Assembly: GCF_001649575.2 (NCBI RefSeq)
Contig: NC_051430.1
Location: forward strand, 14,017,430-14,081,429
Direction: 5' to 3'
Length of the DNA stretch: 64,000 nucleotides
Origin: Kryptolebias marmoratus
Lineage: Eukaryota; Chordata; Actinopteri; Cyprinodontiformes; Rivulidae
Shown piece by piece: positions 13,675 through 26,873 of this stretch; position 1 is the stretch's first letter, and every line of letters begins with the position of its first letter. The translations under genes and the position numbers were made by a program. Under the pieces are notes generated by a model that was not told the origin of the DNA, made no database searches, and saw only the letters and a program-made list of their open reading frames with translations.

Positions 13675-14290
13675 CCTCAACTCCTTCAGAAACACTGTTC
13701 TCTTTTGAAATCTGCTTCAGCTTTTTGCTAATTTTTTTTTAGTTTTTGTCTTCTTAAATGCCACTTTTAGCTTGCAGCTATGATTCTGCCATTTTTAGCT
13801 TCTTGCTAGCCTTTTGCTACTTCTTGCTTTAGGTCAGACTTTTGCTACTTTTAGAATGTAGCTACCCTTTTGCTACTTATACTTTTAACATTTAGCTACC
13901 AGTCTCATACTTTTGCTTTTAGCTATGATTCCACCACTTCAGCCTTTTGCTGTTTTTAAATTTTAGCTAGTCTTTTGTTACTTGTAGCATTTAGCTACCA
14001 GTCTGCTGCTTTAGCTTTAAGCTAGCCTTTTGCTACTTTTGGTATTAAGCTGCCATTCTGCCACTTTTAGCAATTAGCTAGCCTTTTGATACTTTTAGCA
14101 TTAAGCTGCCATTCTGCTACTTTTAGCCTTAAGCTATGATTTTGTCACTTTTAGCTTCTAGCTAATCTTTTGCTACTTTTAGGTTTTAGCATTTGCATCT
14201 TTTAGCTAGAGTTTTGTTCCTTTTAGCTAGTGTTCTGCCTTTAACAATATAGTTTCAGCTTCGTCAGCAAATTTCAGCAGCCAATCAGCA
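13675..14290 (+). repeat. R2 element copy A (degenerate TTTAGC-type tandem repeat with conserved flanks)
   Basis: A left flank containing GAAATCTGCTTCA leads into about 500 bases of degenerate units built from phrases such as TTTTGCTACTTTTAGC and TTTAGCTACC. It ends with a TTCAGCTTCGTCAGC and CCAATCA flank. The same architecture recurs at 18,740-19,375 (same strand) and 53,725-54,120 (opposite strand), so this is a dispersed family and not one local minisatellite. Family name unknown. Confidence 0.75.
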
Positions 14291-17200
14291 CTCGGTATTC
14301 CACTTTTCTGATTGTTATTGTTATGTATTATCATTTGCTGTCCGCATTTGCTTGAATAAATCTTAAGCACTAGCTGTGAGCAGCTGATATTTCTGCCACA
14401 GACCACACGGCCTCCGTCTCAGTAAAGATGACACGCCACACAGGTTTTTAGTGACAAACTCCCAAATTACACGCTGCTGCTGTTCAAATTGCACGTCTGG
14501 AGAGGGAGAGGGAGGACAATGCACGCTAACACCTGGGATAAGCAGGGCCCATTATGGCCCAACCGAAGGCTCGGCGGTGAGGCAACGGGAGCAGCCAGGC
14601 CCTTTCTGTGACAGGACATGCCCGCCTTACGCTGCTCTTATCCCTCTCCCTCTGCAGGCCCAAAGCACGTTGCTCCATTGTTGGTTTGAGGAACAGGATT
14701 GTTGACCTGGTTTTGCAAGCGGTCTTGCTTGGAAGGACAGGGGAGGAGGAGGAGGAGGAGGGGGGTAGTAGTTACAACATCTTTATGTTTTTCTTTTCTT
14801 TTGTTCTTGTGGAGCAACTTTGCTTATAAATCTTTATCATGCCAGTAGGGGAAAAGAAAAAAAAAAGACATACTGTAGAAATGAAATTTCGTGGGCTCGT
14901 GGAGAGCTGAAAAGTTTTCCAACACAAGCAAGTTAGCAGTTTTATTGTTTTTTTTTTTAAGAACATTTCCTCATTCCAGCTTCACCTACTGTGTCAGTCC
15001 AATGCCAGTGGACCTCACACTTTTCTTTTTCGCTGATGCCATCCGACAGGCTGCTCTTGTTTAAGAAAAGAAGTCATTGATGTTGTTGACTGTGTGTCAG
15101 CGAGCTGAAGGTTGACTGACAATTCAGCGGTGTCTCCATGGGCCTCATTAGATCCCCAGATTCCTTCTGGGTGTTTCTGTGTGTGTGCGTGTGTGTGTGT
15201 CTGTGTGTGTGTGTATGTATTTGTATTCAGTTTAAAGCAACATATAGTGCAGCCGCATACTGAATCTTCTATGAATTTCAGTAATAGAGGGGATCTCATG
15301 CACTGAAATACACATTGCTGCACTTGCATGTACACACACTGGTGAAGATTTGGCCCCAGGGCAGCACATCATTGTTTGTGTGTGTGTGTGTGTGTGTGTT
15401 TAAAAGAGGGGGGGCACAGAATGCAGAGAATGTACCAAATACATTTGCTCATCCAGCTTCATGATTCAACCTGCTTGGCTCAACACTAATTCACAATACT
15501 GTCTTTTTTTGCGCCGAAAATAAATGCAAAACAGATACTTTTATTTTATTTTATTGTATTTTTTTAAATGTATCACACGTCAGAGTTGATCTACTCTCCT
15601 CTTGTCCCGGCAGGTGGGATTACAAATATTCAGTGCTCATCTGCCATGGCCTTATAAAAGATTAATAAAGAAATCAAATATTTAAACAAGTCAACGCAGA
15701 AAAAAAATAAAAAATAAGAAGAACGACATGCAGAGGCAGCCGCTAGACAGGAATATCTCCTGAATAAGGACACCTCACACACACACGTTGGAGCAGTGTG
15801 TTACAAAGCACCACTGGCATGCAGTAAGTAGACTGTTGTTCTGTAACAGTACAGTGAGAAATAATCCAGTTTATCTGTCATGTTTTATTCAAGTGAGAAA
15901 GCAACAGTTTCAAGGCTGCCTATCATTACAAGCACTTGTTGGTTTGGGAGGAAACTACAGAAAAAAAAAAAAAAAAAAACGCCTGGTTGTAAGTAAAACT
16001 CTCAGTCCAAAGCCCCTCTAAGTGGCTGCACTTTGACCTTTTTTAATTTTTTTTTGCATGATCTGATAATCTACAGTTTGACAAAACTTATTTCCCCTAC
16101 GTTCTTTATCTCCATTTGCATCGTTTGCTCCCCCGTCGGCTGCCCCGTTGGAGCGAGATGGGTTGTAGCAGGGAGCTGATGAGGGGTCAGGAGAGATGCG
16201 AACAGCCACAATCTTAGCCCGGGGGCAGATCGACTGGTGGCCAGAAAATTTATTCAGAGGGTGCTGTCCCTGCATCTGCCTCACTTTGAAGTTGCTCTCA
16301 CAACTCTGGCATGTCGTACGTGACTGAGTAGTGATTTTTTTTTCTTCTTCTTCTTTTTTTCTCACTAAAGAAAGTGTGAAAAAGCAGAGACGGAGACGTG
16401 GCGCGTGCCAGCACACATGTATATGCGAAATGTGTCCCTGCTAGTGTATGTTTGTGCGGTGCTCGGCGCATGTGTGTGTGTGTTTGATGGAGAGAGTAGA
16501 AGACAGAGTCCAGGAGAGATGGGGAGAGAAAGAGGCTGTGTGCCAACCCATGTGCGCATTGGAGAATTCAAGGTCATCCTTTCATGTTTTGCCAACCATC
16601 GGTCAATCAGCTTCCAATCAAAGTGGTGCCTAATTCAGCACTAATTCCCATCGTTCCCCCCCCCTCCCCCCTCACTGTTAAAGCAGTCTCCCCCCCTCCC
16701 TGTCTTCCCTATGATCTGCTGCAGTGTGTCCAACATGTGTTGCCAGGCCAAATCCACCCTGTCAAGTTCTCTAATAATACCAGAGGAAGCGTGTGGAGAA
16801 CATGTCAGATCACACAGTGTGCTAATGTGGGGCTTCCAGCTCGACTCGGGAGATTTAGATTTCACTCGATCGTCTCCGAGGCGCACCAAACTCGTGTTCC
16901 TTCATTGGAGCAGAGGGCTCTTCAAAACGTCTTCATTTGATTTTTTTTTCTTCTTCTTCTTCTTAATTTCTTTTCTTGAATTCTAAGGGTCGAGTGTATA
17001 AATTGCTCACTTCAGACCTGGATTACAATGAAACCGCCGCTCCCTAAAAGGTGAAGTGGTTCGAATTCACTGATGGGGAGAAAAGATCAAAGCAATTTGG
17101 AAGCTATGCTATACTTTATTAAATTATGGGGGTTCTTTGAAAGTATGCGAGTGTCACCTGCCGCGCGACACGTCAAACCTTTCTGTGAAGCTGATCTGTT

Positions 17201-18739
17201 TGCAGTCGGAGTATGTCATGAGATATTTTGCTAACAGACAAAGGAATACACATAAACCCCAATTTGCTGGCTTTCGAGCAACAAGTTGGATTTTTTTTTT
17301 TTCGTAGCCCAGGAAAGGCTTGGAGCACAGATTAAAAAACACAAAATGATTTGAAATGATCAAATCAGAAGAGAGTCGTTTTTATTTTTATTTATTTATT
17401 TTCATTTCTTTTGTTTTGTCTATCTGCTAGAGCTCAGAGGAGGTGGTCGACACCGTTGAAGGTCGCATCGTTTAAATCCCCGACCCAAAGGCAAGTGGAG
17501 GATGAAAAAAGTCAAAACAATAATTTCCTACAATATAAGACCTAAAAATAAATGTCCCACACATGGAAAAAGTCTGACTCCGTGATACAGGAAACCAAAC
17601 GCAGCAGGAAGCCCGATCTACGAGACTGCGTCACAAGCCCAAGAGAGATGAGATTAAACTGGGATTTAGTGCTTATCTTGGTTTAACTTATCCTTAATTT
17701 AGTTTAGGTTTAATCATCAACCTGATCAGAAAGGGGTTTTGTACGTCCCCGTCCCCCCCCCGCACTTGTTTTGTTTGTTTTAATGTGGCATTAAAATACT
17801 TTGGCAGGTATTTACATACAATTCTATGGGTGTTGGCAAACACAAACAGCAGCAGCAGCAGCTAGCTGTAGCACTTCTGGCGCACCATGGGCCACTTCAT
17901 AATATTTCTGTCGGATTAAACACCGGATTTGAAATTAAAGGCACTTTAAAGGTTTGTGAAACAGCACTCACACGAACCACACTGACATTTTTCAGCTTGA
18001 GGCTGTTTTAGGACAGTCGCTATCCACTTGGGTCCCGGCCCGGTTCAAGGTCCACTCCTCCCTTCGTCCCTTCGTCAGGTCACACCTTTGCAGCCATGGT
18101 CAGTTTGTACTCGTATTTTTTGGGCAGGAAAAGAAGATGTCTGCCTCAGGTCTCGGTGGCAAACAGCTGACCATGTTTACGGAAGTTATAAGAGAAAAGA
18201 AACTCTTTCTATGTGAGAGAGAAAATGAAAATAGATGTCGAACGTGACAACAAAACAACCAGGAGACATAATCGAAACAACCAAATTCAGCATCTATTTT
18301 CTGTTTATTTATTTATTTAGTTTCAAATAAAAGTTTTAACGTTAATTTACGGATGCAGCACTAAGCTGTGCTCGAGTGTTTTCCTGGTTTCCAGCACACA
18401 TTCCTGTGGAATCTCATGTATAAATCTGTTGAAGATCAAGTCTTCGAATTCTTTGCTCCCTTCACCCGTCAGTGACTCACGCCGTCATCTCAGTCGTCTT
18501 TCTGCTCTGCTGCCTCTGAACACAACTATTTACATATGTTTCCGTTCTGCTGCCTTTTAATAAACAAACATCCCTACTTTCATACATTTGTTTTTCACAC
18601 CATCGTTTCTCCGTTTGTGATTTTTCTGTCTATTTTTACTTCTGCTTAATTCGGGCTGTTTCAGCTGTTCGCCTATGAAAAGGTTCAGCTCATTCAGGAG
18701 ACGGGCGCTGTCAGGGCTTCGTTTTTTTTTAACTTTTCT
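14291..18739. other. Intergenic, no gene seen
   Basis: No supportable coding exon. The stretch holds (TG)n tracts (about 15,178-15,213 and 15,377-15,399), poly-A and poly-T runs, and complex sequence. One complex segment (about 16,050-16,320) includes an exact ATTTGCAT octamer at 16,114-16,121 and a CTTTGAA TCF-like core at 16,284-16,290. It lies upstream of tcf7l1, so enhancers are plausible but not shown. Confidence 0.5.
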
Positions 18740-19375
18740 GCTTTTCAACGTATATCTTCAATTCCATTAAAAACATTGTTTCTCTTTGAAATCTGCTTCA
18801 CCATACTTGGCCTAATTTTGTCTTCTTCTGCTGCTTCTCATGCTTTCATCTTTAGCTGTTTAGCTGTTTTATTACATTTAGCTAGAATTTGGCCATTTTT
18901 AGCTTTTCTGCTACTTTAAATTTTAGCTACCTATATGCATCATTTTAGCCACTCTTTTGCTGCTTTTAGCTTTGCTCCATTAGCTTTTAGCTATTGTTCT
19001 GCAATGTTTAGCTTTAGAGCTACCTTTCTGCTCCTTTTAGCCAGCCTTTTGCTACTTTTAGCTTTGCTCTGTTAGCTTTTAGCTATTGTTCTGCTTTGTT
19101 TAGCTTTGAGCTACCTTTCTGCTCCTTTTAGCCAGGCCTTTGCTATTTTTAGCTTTGCTCCATTAGCTTTCAGCTATTGTTCTGCAACATTTAGCTGTGA
19201 GCTACCTTTCTGCTCCTTTTAGCTAGCCTTTCGCTACTTCTATCTCCTAGCAATCATTTTTGCTGCTCTTCATTTGTAGCTAGTCCATTGCTCCTTTTAG
19301 CTTTTGGCTGCTTCTCTTAGCTTGAACACCTTCAGCTTTGGCTTCCTCAGCCATCCAATCACTCAGCAGCCACTC
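18740..19375 (+). repeat. R2 element copy B
   Basis: This has the same order as copy A: a flank with CTCTTTGAAATCTGCTTCA, a TTTTGTCTTCTT stretch, then an irregular array of units such as TTTTAGCTATTGTTCTGC and CTACCTTTCTGCTCCTTTTA. It ends in TTCAGCTTTGG followed by CCAATCA. Within the array one higher-order block of about 110 bases is repeated nearly perfectly between about 18,950 and 19,230. Confidence 0.75.
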
Positions 19376-20879
19376 TGAACTCTCCAGCTGAAATCATCCT
19401 CATGCACCAGACAGAAGCCGAGTCAGAAATGCACCTCGGCTCATCATAAGTGTGTTTTTCTTCCCGACTGCCCACGACACAGAGTCACTTCACGTGTGCC
19501 GACTGCCTTCCAGCCGCTGCAGAACAATCAGCAGCTTTATAGAACCTAAACGTTGGATTTTTGTGTTGATTCAGCCAAAAAGGCCCGAACTTACACAAGC
19601 CTCCTGGATCAACACCACAACATATTAGCTCACCTCCTCAGTCATCGCGCTAAGTCTGGATGGGAGTGTCTCGCGCAATCATGGATCTCACAAAAATAAC
19701 CTCATATCCGTTTTAATCCGCAGAAAGGTCCCCTTTCCAGGCTGGCATGGGCGTATGTGGCATTTAAGACTGCGCGAGGATATGATTAGATGACAGTTTT
19801 TACTGCCTAAAGGGTGTAGCTGAAACACTAAACTGTGCAAGGGAAAGGAAAATAAAAGACTCTGATGCAAAGTTTTATTCCTGCCTTGCCCTTTTGTTGC
19901 ATTTGTCATATCTTTTTCAAGCATATTATTGTTTTACAGGCAAAAAAAAACAAAAAAAGAAGTGTGTGTGCACCATAAAGATGTAGAAAGGGAGTGGAAA
20001 TTTTCTATATGATTGCAATAAACTGGCGGCAAACCCGAATCAACACGAGCCTCCTTTAAGAAATGAATGAATGAGTGAGTGATGATAACGAGCCCTAATA
20101 AAGACAAATCAATTTTTTTTTTTTTTTTACACAAAGAGTGTCAGAAAAGATCAGAACAAACAAAAAAAACAACATCAAACCAAGTCTTTCAGCGAGGATT
20201 TACATGGCTGCTAAGAAGTGCTCGCTCACACCTCTCTGAAATACATGTTCGTGTTTTTCTGTGTTGCGGAGGATGCTTTTAAGCAGCATTATTTCCGAGA
20301 ACTTCAAAGCCTGCCAAAAGCACTCTCCTTTTGGAGTGTGCTGCAGCTTCAAAATGTACTTATATTTTCCAAATGGACAGGAAGAGGCCCTCACTGGTAT
20401 TGAGGTGATGCTAATGCAGAGTGGCGCTAGCTGTTTTTTTTTTCTTTCTTTTTCTATTTTGTTTTTAAGAGTAACTCAGTTTATAGCACAGAAATACAGC
20501 CTGTATTAAAAAAAAAAAAAAAAAAAAAAAACAGTAATAGTCTTTTACAAGCTTGGTTTTATGTTCACTTTAATTCTTCATTATTTTACACACTAGAAGA
20601 CAAACAGATTTTTTATTATGCTGTGTTCTTATGGAAATCTGGGTTTTATTATTGAGAGGGGGGAAAAAAAAGGCTAAAACAATCAGAGCCAACAATGCCA
20701 ACAAGTCCTCGCGGACGCGTTTTACTGTGTTCACCGTTACAGTCTAACTACCATAATTGTCTCAAAGACCTGAGTCAGACGTTTTCCAGATGCTGCATCC
20801 AGGTACCCTGAGATCCGCTGAGAGGCAAAGGGGCAACGATGTTTTTGCTCGTGGCTGTTTGCTTGGCAACTGTCTAAAA
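19376..20879. other. Intergenic, no gene seen
   Basis: Unannotated single-copy-looking sequence with poly-A/T runs, including a run of about 20 As near 20,510-20,531. Short open frames here show no recognisable protein motif. Confidence 0.5.
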
Positions 20880-21455
20880 CTGGCAGACAGACTTGGATGA
20901 AACGTTCAGGAAACAACGTCTACTAAATGAACTTTTCGAGCCAACCCCGTGTAAGATGGTCGCCACAGCTAAGTGACCTTAGCCAGCACAAAAATGACTC
21001 TAACTCAATTAAATTTAGAGATATTAAACTAAAATTTGGTGTGGTAGTAGCTGAGATTCATCCCTAATGTGTAGTCTGAGCGCTGCATATTGCACAATAT
21101 CTGCTTTTAAAACTTCTCCGTTAACTAGTTACTGGGAACTCTGCCTGTCTGTTAGCGAAATATCTCATGACACACTGGACCGATTTTAATGACACTCTCC
21201 CACAGTCTTCACTGGATCTACAGCTACAACTGATTAACTTTTAGCATCAACCTAAGTTAAGATGTACCCCACAGCTCTGTGACTTCAACCAACACAAAAA
21301 TGACTCAAACTCGATGCAATTTACAGATATTAAGCTTAAATTTGGCGTGGTAGTAGCTCAGAATCATCCACAACACATAATCTGAGCACTAACAGATTGC
21401 ACAAGATTTTACAATGTTGTGTGAAATTGATCTTAACCTTTTTTTCAAGATTTGA
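20880..21455 (+). repeat. R1 interspersed repeat, head-to-tail dimer
   Basis: Two successive units in the same orientation. Each runs from a GTCTGTTAGCAAAATATCTC-like start through a CTACAACTGATTAAC-like segment and AAGATGG...CCACAGCT to AAATTTGG(T/C)GTGGTAGTAGCT and a CTGAGCGCTAA-like end. The second unit begins near 21,144. The unit length is roughly 260-300 bases. Confidence 0.75.
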
Positions 21456-22654
21456 CTGAAAAAAGTCACCATAACTCCACCATTTCTCAACATTATATGA
21501 TCTTAGTTTAAAACTCTGTCAAGAAAGGCGCCAGGTGATATGCACTCCCCTCCAAGAAATACTCGTCCTTTTATCGATCCAGTTAACGTTTTGCAAGTTT
21601 TTAACTGTGTGTGTGTGTGTTTTCTCAGCTGACGATGAGTCGCACGGCTCCTCGGAGGACCGGAGATTAGTTCTTGTGATATAAACCCCTTCCCGGGTGT
21701 CAGGGGCTGTTGACTTTATTTAATATGTCCTCCAGATTTTTTACGAGCATTACGCAAATGAAATGGTTTCCATTATGCGTGAACCATACATTTCTGCAGA
21801 GGCATGCGAAGGCAGCGGACAGCTGGAAGTAACTCGAGCCCCCTTCGGTCACTTATCAGCCCTGGCATCCCTGCCATTTCCCATCGCCATCTTCGGGCCA
21901 GAAGAATCCAGCCTTTGTTTCCGTCTCTGTGGGCCCTGTGTTAGCTCAGCAGCCCCGCGCTGATTGTTGCAGAGATATTAAAGAAAATGGTAGATTTGTC
22001 TTTGTCCAAATAACCCTGTCTTGTGACATCCAAGCTTTGTGTGCATGTGTGTGTGTGCTGGTTGAAGGGGTGGGGGCAGCTGCACCTGCGCTGTATATCA
22101 ACATCACGGTCTGCAGCAGACACTCAGGAAGAGAGGTGGCTTTCACGCCGACGGCTTCGCTGCTGCTGCTTGTAGTTTCCGAACAACGATCTGGTCTTCC
22201 TCGGCTCTACGGGCCCCGGCCACGGTCTGCGCGGCCTTGAGCTTAACCCGCCGACTGAGCCGTCATCAAACTTCCTCCCATCCCCCCACCCTTATTCGCT
22301 GTGGCGCTGGAGCTTCCAGGATGCTTTCTGACTGTCTGTTTTACACATAAAGACAGGATCCCCTGAGGGGTTGTTAGGAGGTTACACGGGGGTAGTGAAG
22401 GGGTCAGGGAGAAACTGTCAGTCTATTTCCTCTCTCTGGCCTTGGGAAACTGCACCACAAGTCCTTTGCATATTTTTAGTGTTCTTGCTGGGTTTTGTCT
22501 CTGAGTATCCACAGGAGGAGGCAAACTGATTCCCACTCCACCGGGGTTTTGGAGTTTCTCATGGGCTGCCTATTATTATCGCCCGCCGACGAAACCCAGA
22601 GGAGGACGATCATGTCTTTGCCCGTTCAAGACAGGTGCCAGAAGCCGATTGGCC
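21456..22654. other. Intergenic, complex sequence without recognised gene
   Basis: About 21,640-21,960 is non-repetitive, moderately G+C-rich sequence with an uninterrupted open frame, but I see no protein motif or splice structure. A short (TG)n lies near 22,040-22,058. It could be a distal regulatory element for tcf7l1, which cannot be decided from one sequence. Confidence 0.4.
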
Positions 22655-23070
22655 TTAAAAGGCACACCTCTAAGTATAACTCGGTCGATTTTACAAATAC
22701 TGACCAAACAATTTGGTGTAGTAGTAGCTGGGACTGATCCCCAACACGTTCTGAATGCTAACTGACTGTGCAGGACCTTTGTTTAACATTTTGGCATTAA
22801 CTCCTACGACTCAACATTGTCTGTCTGTTTGCAAAATATCTCAAGAACCACCAGATGGATTTAAACGAAACTTTCAGATAATAATCACTAGATGTACTTC
22901 CACAACTGATTAATGTTTGGAGTCAACCCAATTCAAGATGGCGGCCACAGTCAATTCACTTTGGCAGACAAAGAAATGGCTATAAATCAGCCAGTTTTAG
23001 ATATTGCGCTAAAATTTGATGAGGTCGTTGCTGAGAGTCATTTACAGCACTTCCTCTGAGCTTGATATCG
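22655..23070 (+). repeat. R1 interspersed repeat, sense copy (one full unit plus partial)
   Basis: A partial unit with TTTGGTGTAGTAGTAGCT is followed by a full unit: GTCTGTTTGCAAAATATCTC, CACAACTGATTAATG, TTCAAGATGGCGGCCACAG, then CTAAAATTTGATGAGG. This is the same family as the copy at 20,880. Confidence 0.7.
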
Positions 23071-26000
23071 AACGTTACACTTTTTTTTAGTTTAGATTAA
23101 TCTATTTTTTATCTCCCAGATTGAGCATGCGCAATACAAAACGTGATGGAAATGCTGCCAGAGGCTGGAAAGCATCATTTGTATGCCCCGTAGTTTCTCT
23201 GCGCAAGCCTCCTCCGGTGATTGAGTCATGCTTGAATATCTACAGCTGGAAAAGCAGGGGCCTGTGAGTGCGGGAGCTGCAAACGGAGACAAGGTCGCAC
23301 TTGCTTGAAGAAAACAAACCCAAAAGGCTGATCATTTTTTCGTGCTGATCTGGATTCAAGCTGTCCTGTAAGTATCACTTATATTGCACTCGTTGCGCTG
23401 AAGCAAAGTGTGGAATTATGAGAAATTGAAGACAGCCTCTTGCCTTCCTCGTCTAGGATCGATGCAAGGTGACGGCAGGTGTGGAAGCGTGACCTCTGAG
23501 GACGCTGCCTCGGGTGGTCACGCTCCTTCACGTTAAGACAGCGTGTACCGAGAATCACCCGAGCAGCCCAGATAATATTGCTCACCGACGTGTCTGACCT
23601 GCTGCGCCACATTTCTTCCCCGTTATCTCAAAGCACATCGACACCTCTGTTTCTGCGGCGAGGACGGGCCTCCGCTCACCGGTGGCTGTTTTTTCAAAAT
23701 ATCTGCTTTGTGTGAAATAATCTGATTGGGACTGGATGATAAAAAAAAGCCCATTCCGGAGTAATGAGTCCAGATTAAAAACGGCTACTGTACAGTCACG
23801 GAGCCACCACTTGCAAGAGCTAAACAGAGAGAGCAGGTTCAATCGCAAAAACTTGTCCTTTTGTTTCTCAAGCCAGTCGTTATGGAGTGAACGGGAAGGT
23901 GTGTGCCAACAAAAATAAGTCATTACTGTTATGCTTTGGCCCACCTCGCTGCAGAGCTCGACTGTGCAGCTGCACGGTGGAAAACAAACAGTGCAGTGCA
24001 GCTGGGCTCCTCAAGACAGCAAATGGGGAATTTTAATCCCCCCCCTCCTTTTTTTTTGGCACCAGTCAGATTTATTTGGTCATAAAGAAAAGGAAAAAGC
24101 CCACCCCCACCAACCATCTGAAAAGGATTGGGAAGTGAGAGTGCAAATTATGCCAGAGCCCCTGTTGCATACTTAGAAACACAACAGGTCAGGAAATGAA
24201 TCCCTGGAAGGTCAAAGTGCTTGAAACACAGAGGAGGCCAATTAACCGGGAGAGCCCCGCGTTTGAGGGAGATACCTGCGCACTTCCAAATAGACTGTCG
24301 CACGTCAGGGAAAAAAAAAAAAAAAAAGGGGGCAAAATGCACCTTTATCTGTGGCAGAACTCACAGCGAGACTCTCCGGCGTTACGGCCTGGCGAGTCGG
24401 CGGACGCCTTTCCGCGCAGCCCCGCAGCGTGTGCCGTGGAAAGATCCTCAAACTGTTTCCAGCTGTCACATCCCTCCCTCTCCCCCCAGCCCCGACGGTC
24501 CAACTCCTAACCTGATCTGCCGGGGCACGGCGAGGTGAGGGTCGGGCCTCCAGGAGGATTCATAACATGTAACTTAAACTCGGAGAATTAGTTTCTGAAT
24601 TGCCCGTGGTCGGAAACAAAGACGTGCTGCGGCCCTGCGCTTCTCGTGTTACCTTTATCGCTTTCTCGTCTTACATTAGACTCCAGAAGTCTTTAGTCAA
24701 ACAATAGCTGGGCAGAGGAGATTTTAAAAACGCCACAAACGCGTCAAAGGAGGCTGCAATTAGTAGTCCAGCGCTTAGGTGTATCTCTGCTGCTCGCTTT
24801 TTGCTGCGACGTTCCTTGAAGGAATACGTGTCGCCCACAGGTCTTCATGTCAACTTCCTGTTGGCTAACATTGACTACCTGTGGCAGCCATTTTGATCAC
24901 TTGTTGATGTACAATACGTAACAGGAATTGGTTCCTTGGTTTTCATGTCCTCCTGACTACCAGGAGCTCAAATTTACCCTCTGTGGAGGAGGGTAAACCT
25001 GAATATCTCCCACCCACTGCACACTACAGAATGAGGTCCTTTTGCGATCTACAGAGGACATTTAGGGCTTCTCAATGAGACCAAATGTAAAGTGGTGGGG
25101 CTAATTACCTTACAAAGATTGGGGGATTTAAAAAAATACAAATGTGATAGGATAATATTTATTTTTCTTGGTAGTCAGGACGACGTGAGAAAAATACAGA
25201 GCTGCACATCCGTCTCCTGTTCAAGGATGTTACCCTAAAGGTGTCTTTACCTGAAAGAATTTAAGGAGTCAGGTGAGGAGATTTCGTGACAGCTCGACTG
25301 ACAAGCAGGCAGAGAGTAATTTCAGCTATTTGAAGTCAGAAATGAGCTTCTCCCGGGTTCCAAGTCCGGCTGGAGGCCATTTTTCTCAGACCTGGTTGAT
25401 ATTTTTCGACTCGTGTTACTTTTAGGCAACAATGCTTACTGGGCAGAACTGAAAACAAAATAGAAAATCTAATTTCTAAACACATTTAACAGCTAAATTG
25501 CATCTCTCTTTTCGGCTTGTGCAGAGCCACACCAGGATTGAACTGAACGGGAATCTTGTCCCAATTTTGATGTTTTCGTCACGACGTGAATAAAATTTAA
25601 ACGACATTTAAACGCTCTTAAAAGCCGGTTTTATAATGTGGAAATGTAAGCTCGCGAGCTGACACAAACACACAAAACTTGTTAGGTTTATTTCCTCTTT
25701 GCAAACTCAGGTCATAGATTCATATCATGAAGCAGAATCATAAATTGCTGCCGGGGACATTTCTCGACATGGCGAAGCTGAGTTTCACTTCTGCCTCCTG
25801 CACAGTTGACATTACATTTGATAGTTCAATAGAGTCATCCCTTTTTTTTACCCAGCACACTGAGGCGCGGACTGCAGGCCTCAAAACGCTCAAGTTTAGT
25901 TTCTAATCGAATTACGCCTCAAAACCTTTGGCGAACACGTCGCACACGAAATGCGAGCCGAGCACCGCTCGACCCACACAGAAAGCCTGAAACACAAAAC

Positions 26001-26873
26001 ACAGCTTGGCTTTACTAGTAAAGGGAACAGGGTGTGTTTGGTTAACAAACATAAGCTGTTTATGATTTATCAGGATTTTTTTGTGGTGTTATGTGAAAAG
26101 ATCACAGTAAAAAAAAAAAAAAGGAATCTTCTGCATGTCCCTTCTGCTTTTTGGCTCCATATGTGATTAAAAAAAACAACATAATAAAGAGAACAGCCCT
26201 TTTCCTGACAGTTTTTTTTTCTTTTTTCACAATTTTGCTGCTTAGGTTGAATTTAACAGCATCAGAAAACACGAATAAGAACCAGAGGCAGTCAGGATAT
26301 TCAGGGGGGAATCATCAGCTGGAGTTTTGTTCTGATTTAACTTCCCAAAAACCCTTGATAATGACTTAGATTTCATATGAAAGGCGCTGTGACAAGAGGT
26401 TATTCTGTTTAGCTTTGTTTTTAATGGGAGTATGCATGTGTGTGTGTGTGTGTGTGTGTGTGGGGATAACTCTTTATCAAGCCTCGCTATCCAACCCCTT
26501 ACCTCCCCTTTTTGGGCTTTTAGGAGCATCCTGTGACCTCTGACCTCACGGACAATAGAGGCCAGGACGTTTCCCAGTGAGCGGCGATGGAGCCAACAAC
26601 AGGAACACGAGGGGTGCTCCTGGGAAACAAACTGTTTATTGTGCAGCAGGATGGACAGCCCACCCCTCCACCCACCCCCACCTCACATGCCCCAGACACT
26701 TACTTTCTCACAGTCACAGAGGCGAACTGCACACCTCCGCTGCACGGTCAAAAAAAAAAAAAGAAAAATCCCGCCGGGCGACAGGTGGCAGATTTAAAAG
26801 GCCGAAGCACATCGCAGCAGATCCGCTCAAATGTCTCGCAGTTTCTGTGTGCACTGCTGTGTCTGTGTGGCCG
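23071..26873. other. Intergenic, no gene seen
   Basis: No supportable exon. It contains poly-A tracts (24,310-24,327 and 26,109-26,122), a fragment of R1 in antisense at about 24,860-24,960, and a (TG)n tract at 26,437-26,463. Open frames of up to about 120 codons exist but show no domain, no family motif and no consistent splice context. Confidence 0.5.
26437..26463. repeat. (TG)n microsatellite
   Basis: About 13 perfect TG dinucleotides. Similar short (TG)n or (AC)n tracts occur at 411-438, 6,317-6,334, 8,505-8,520, 11,817-11,854, 15,377-15,399, 47,336-47,352 and 55,246-55,263. Confidence 0.9.
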
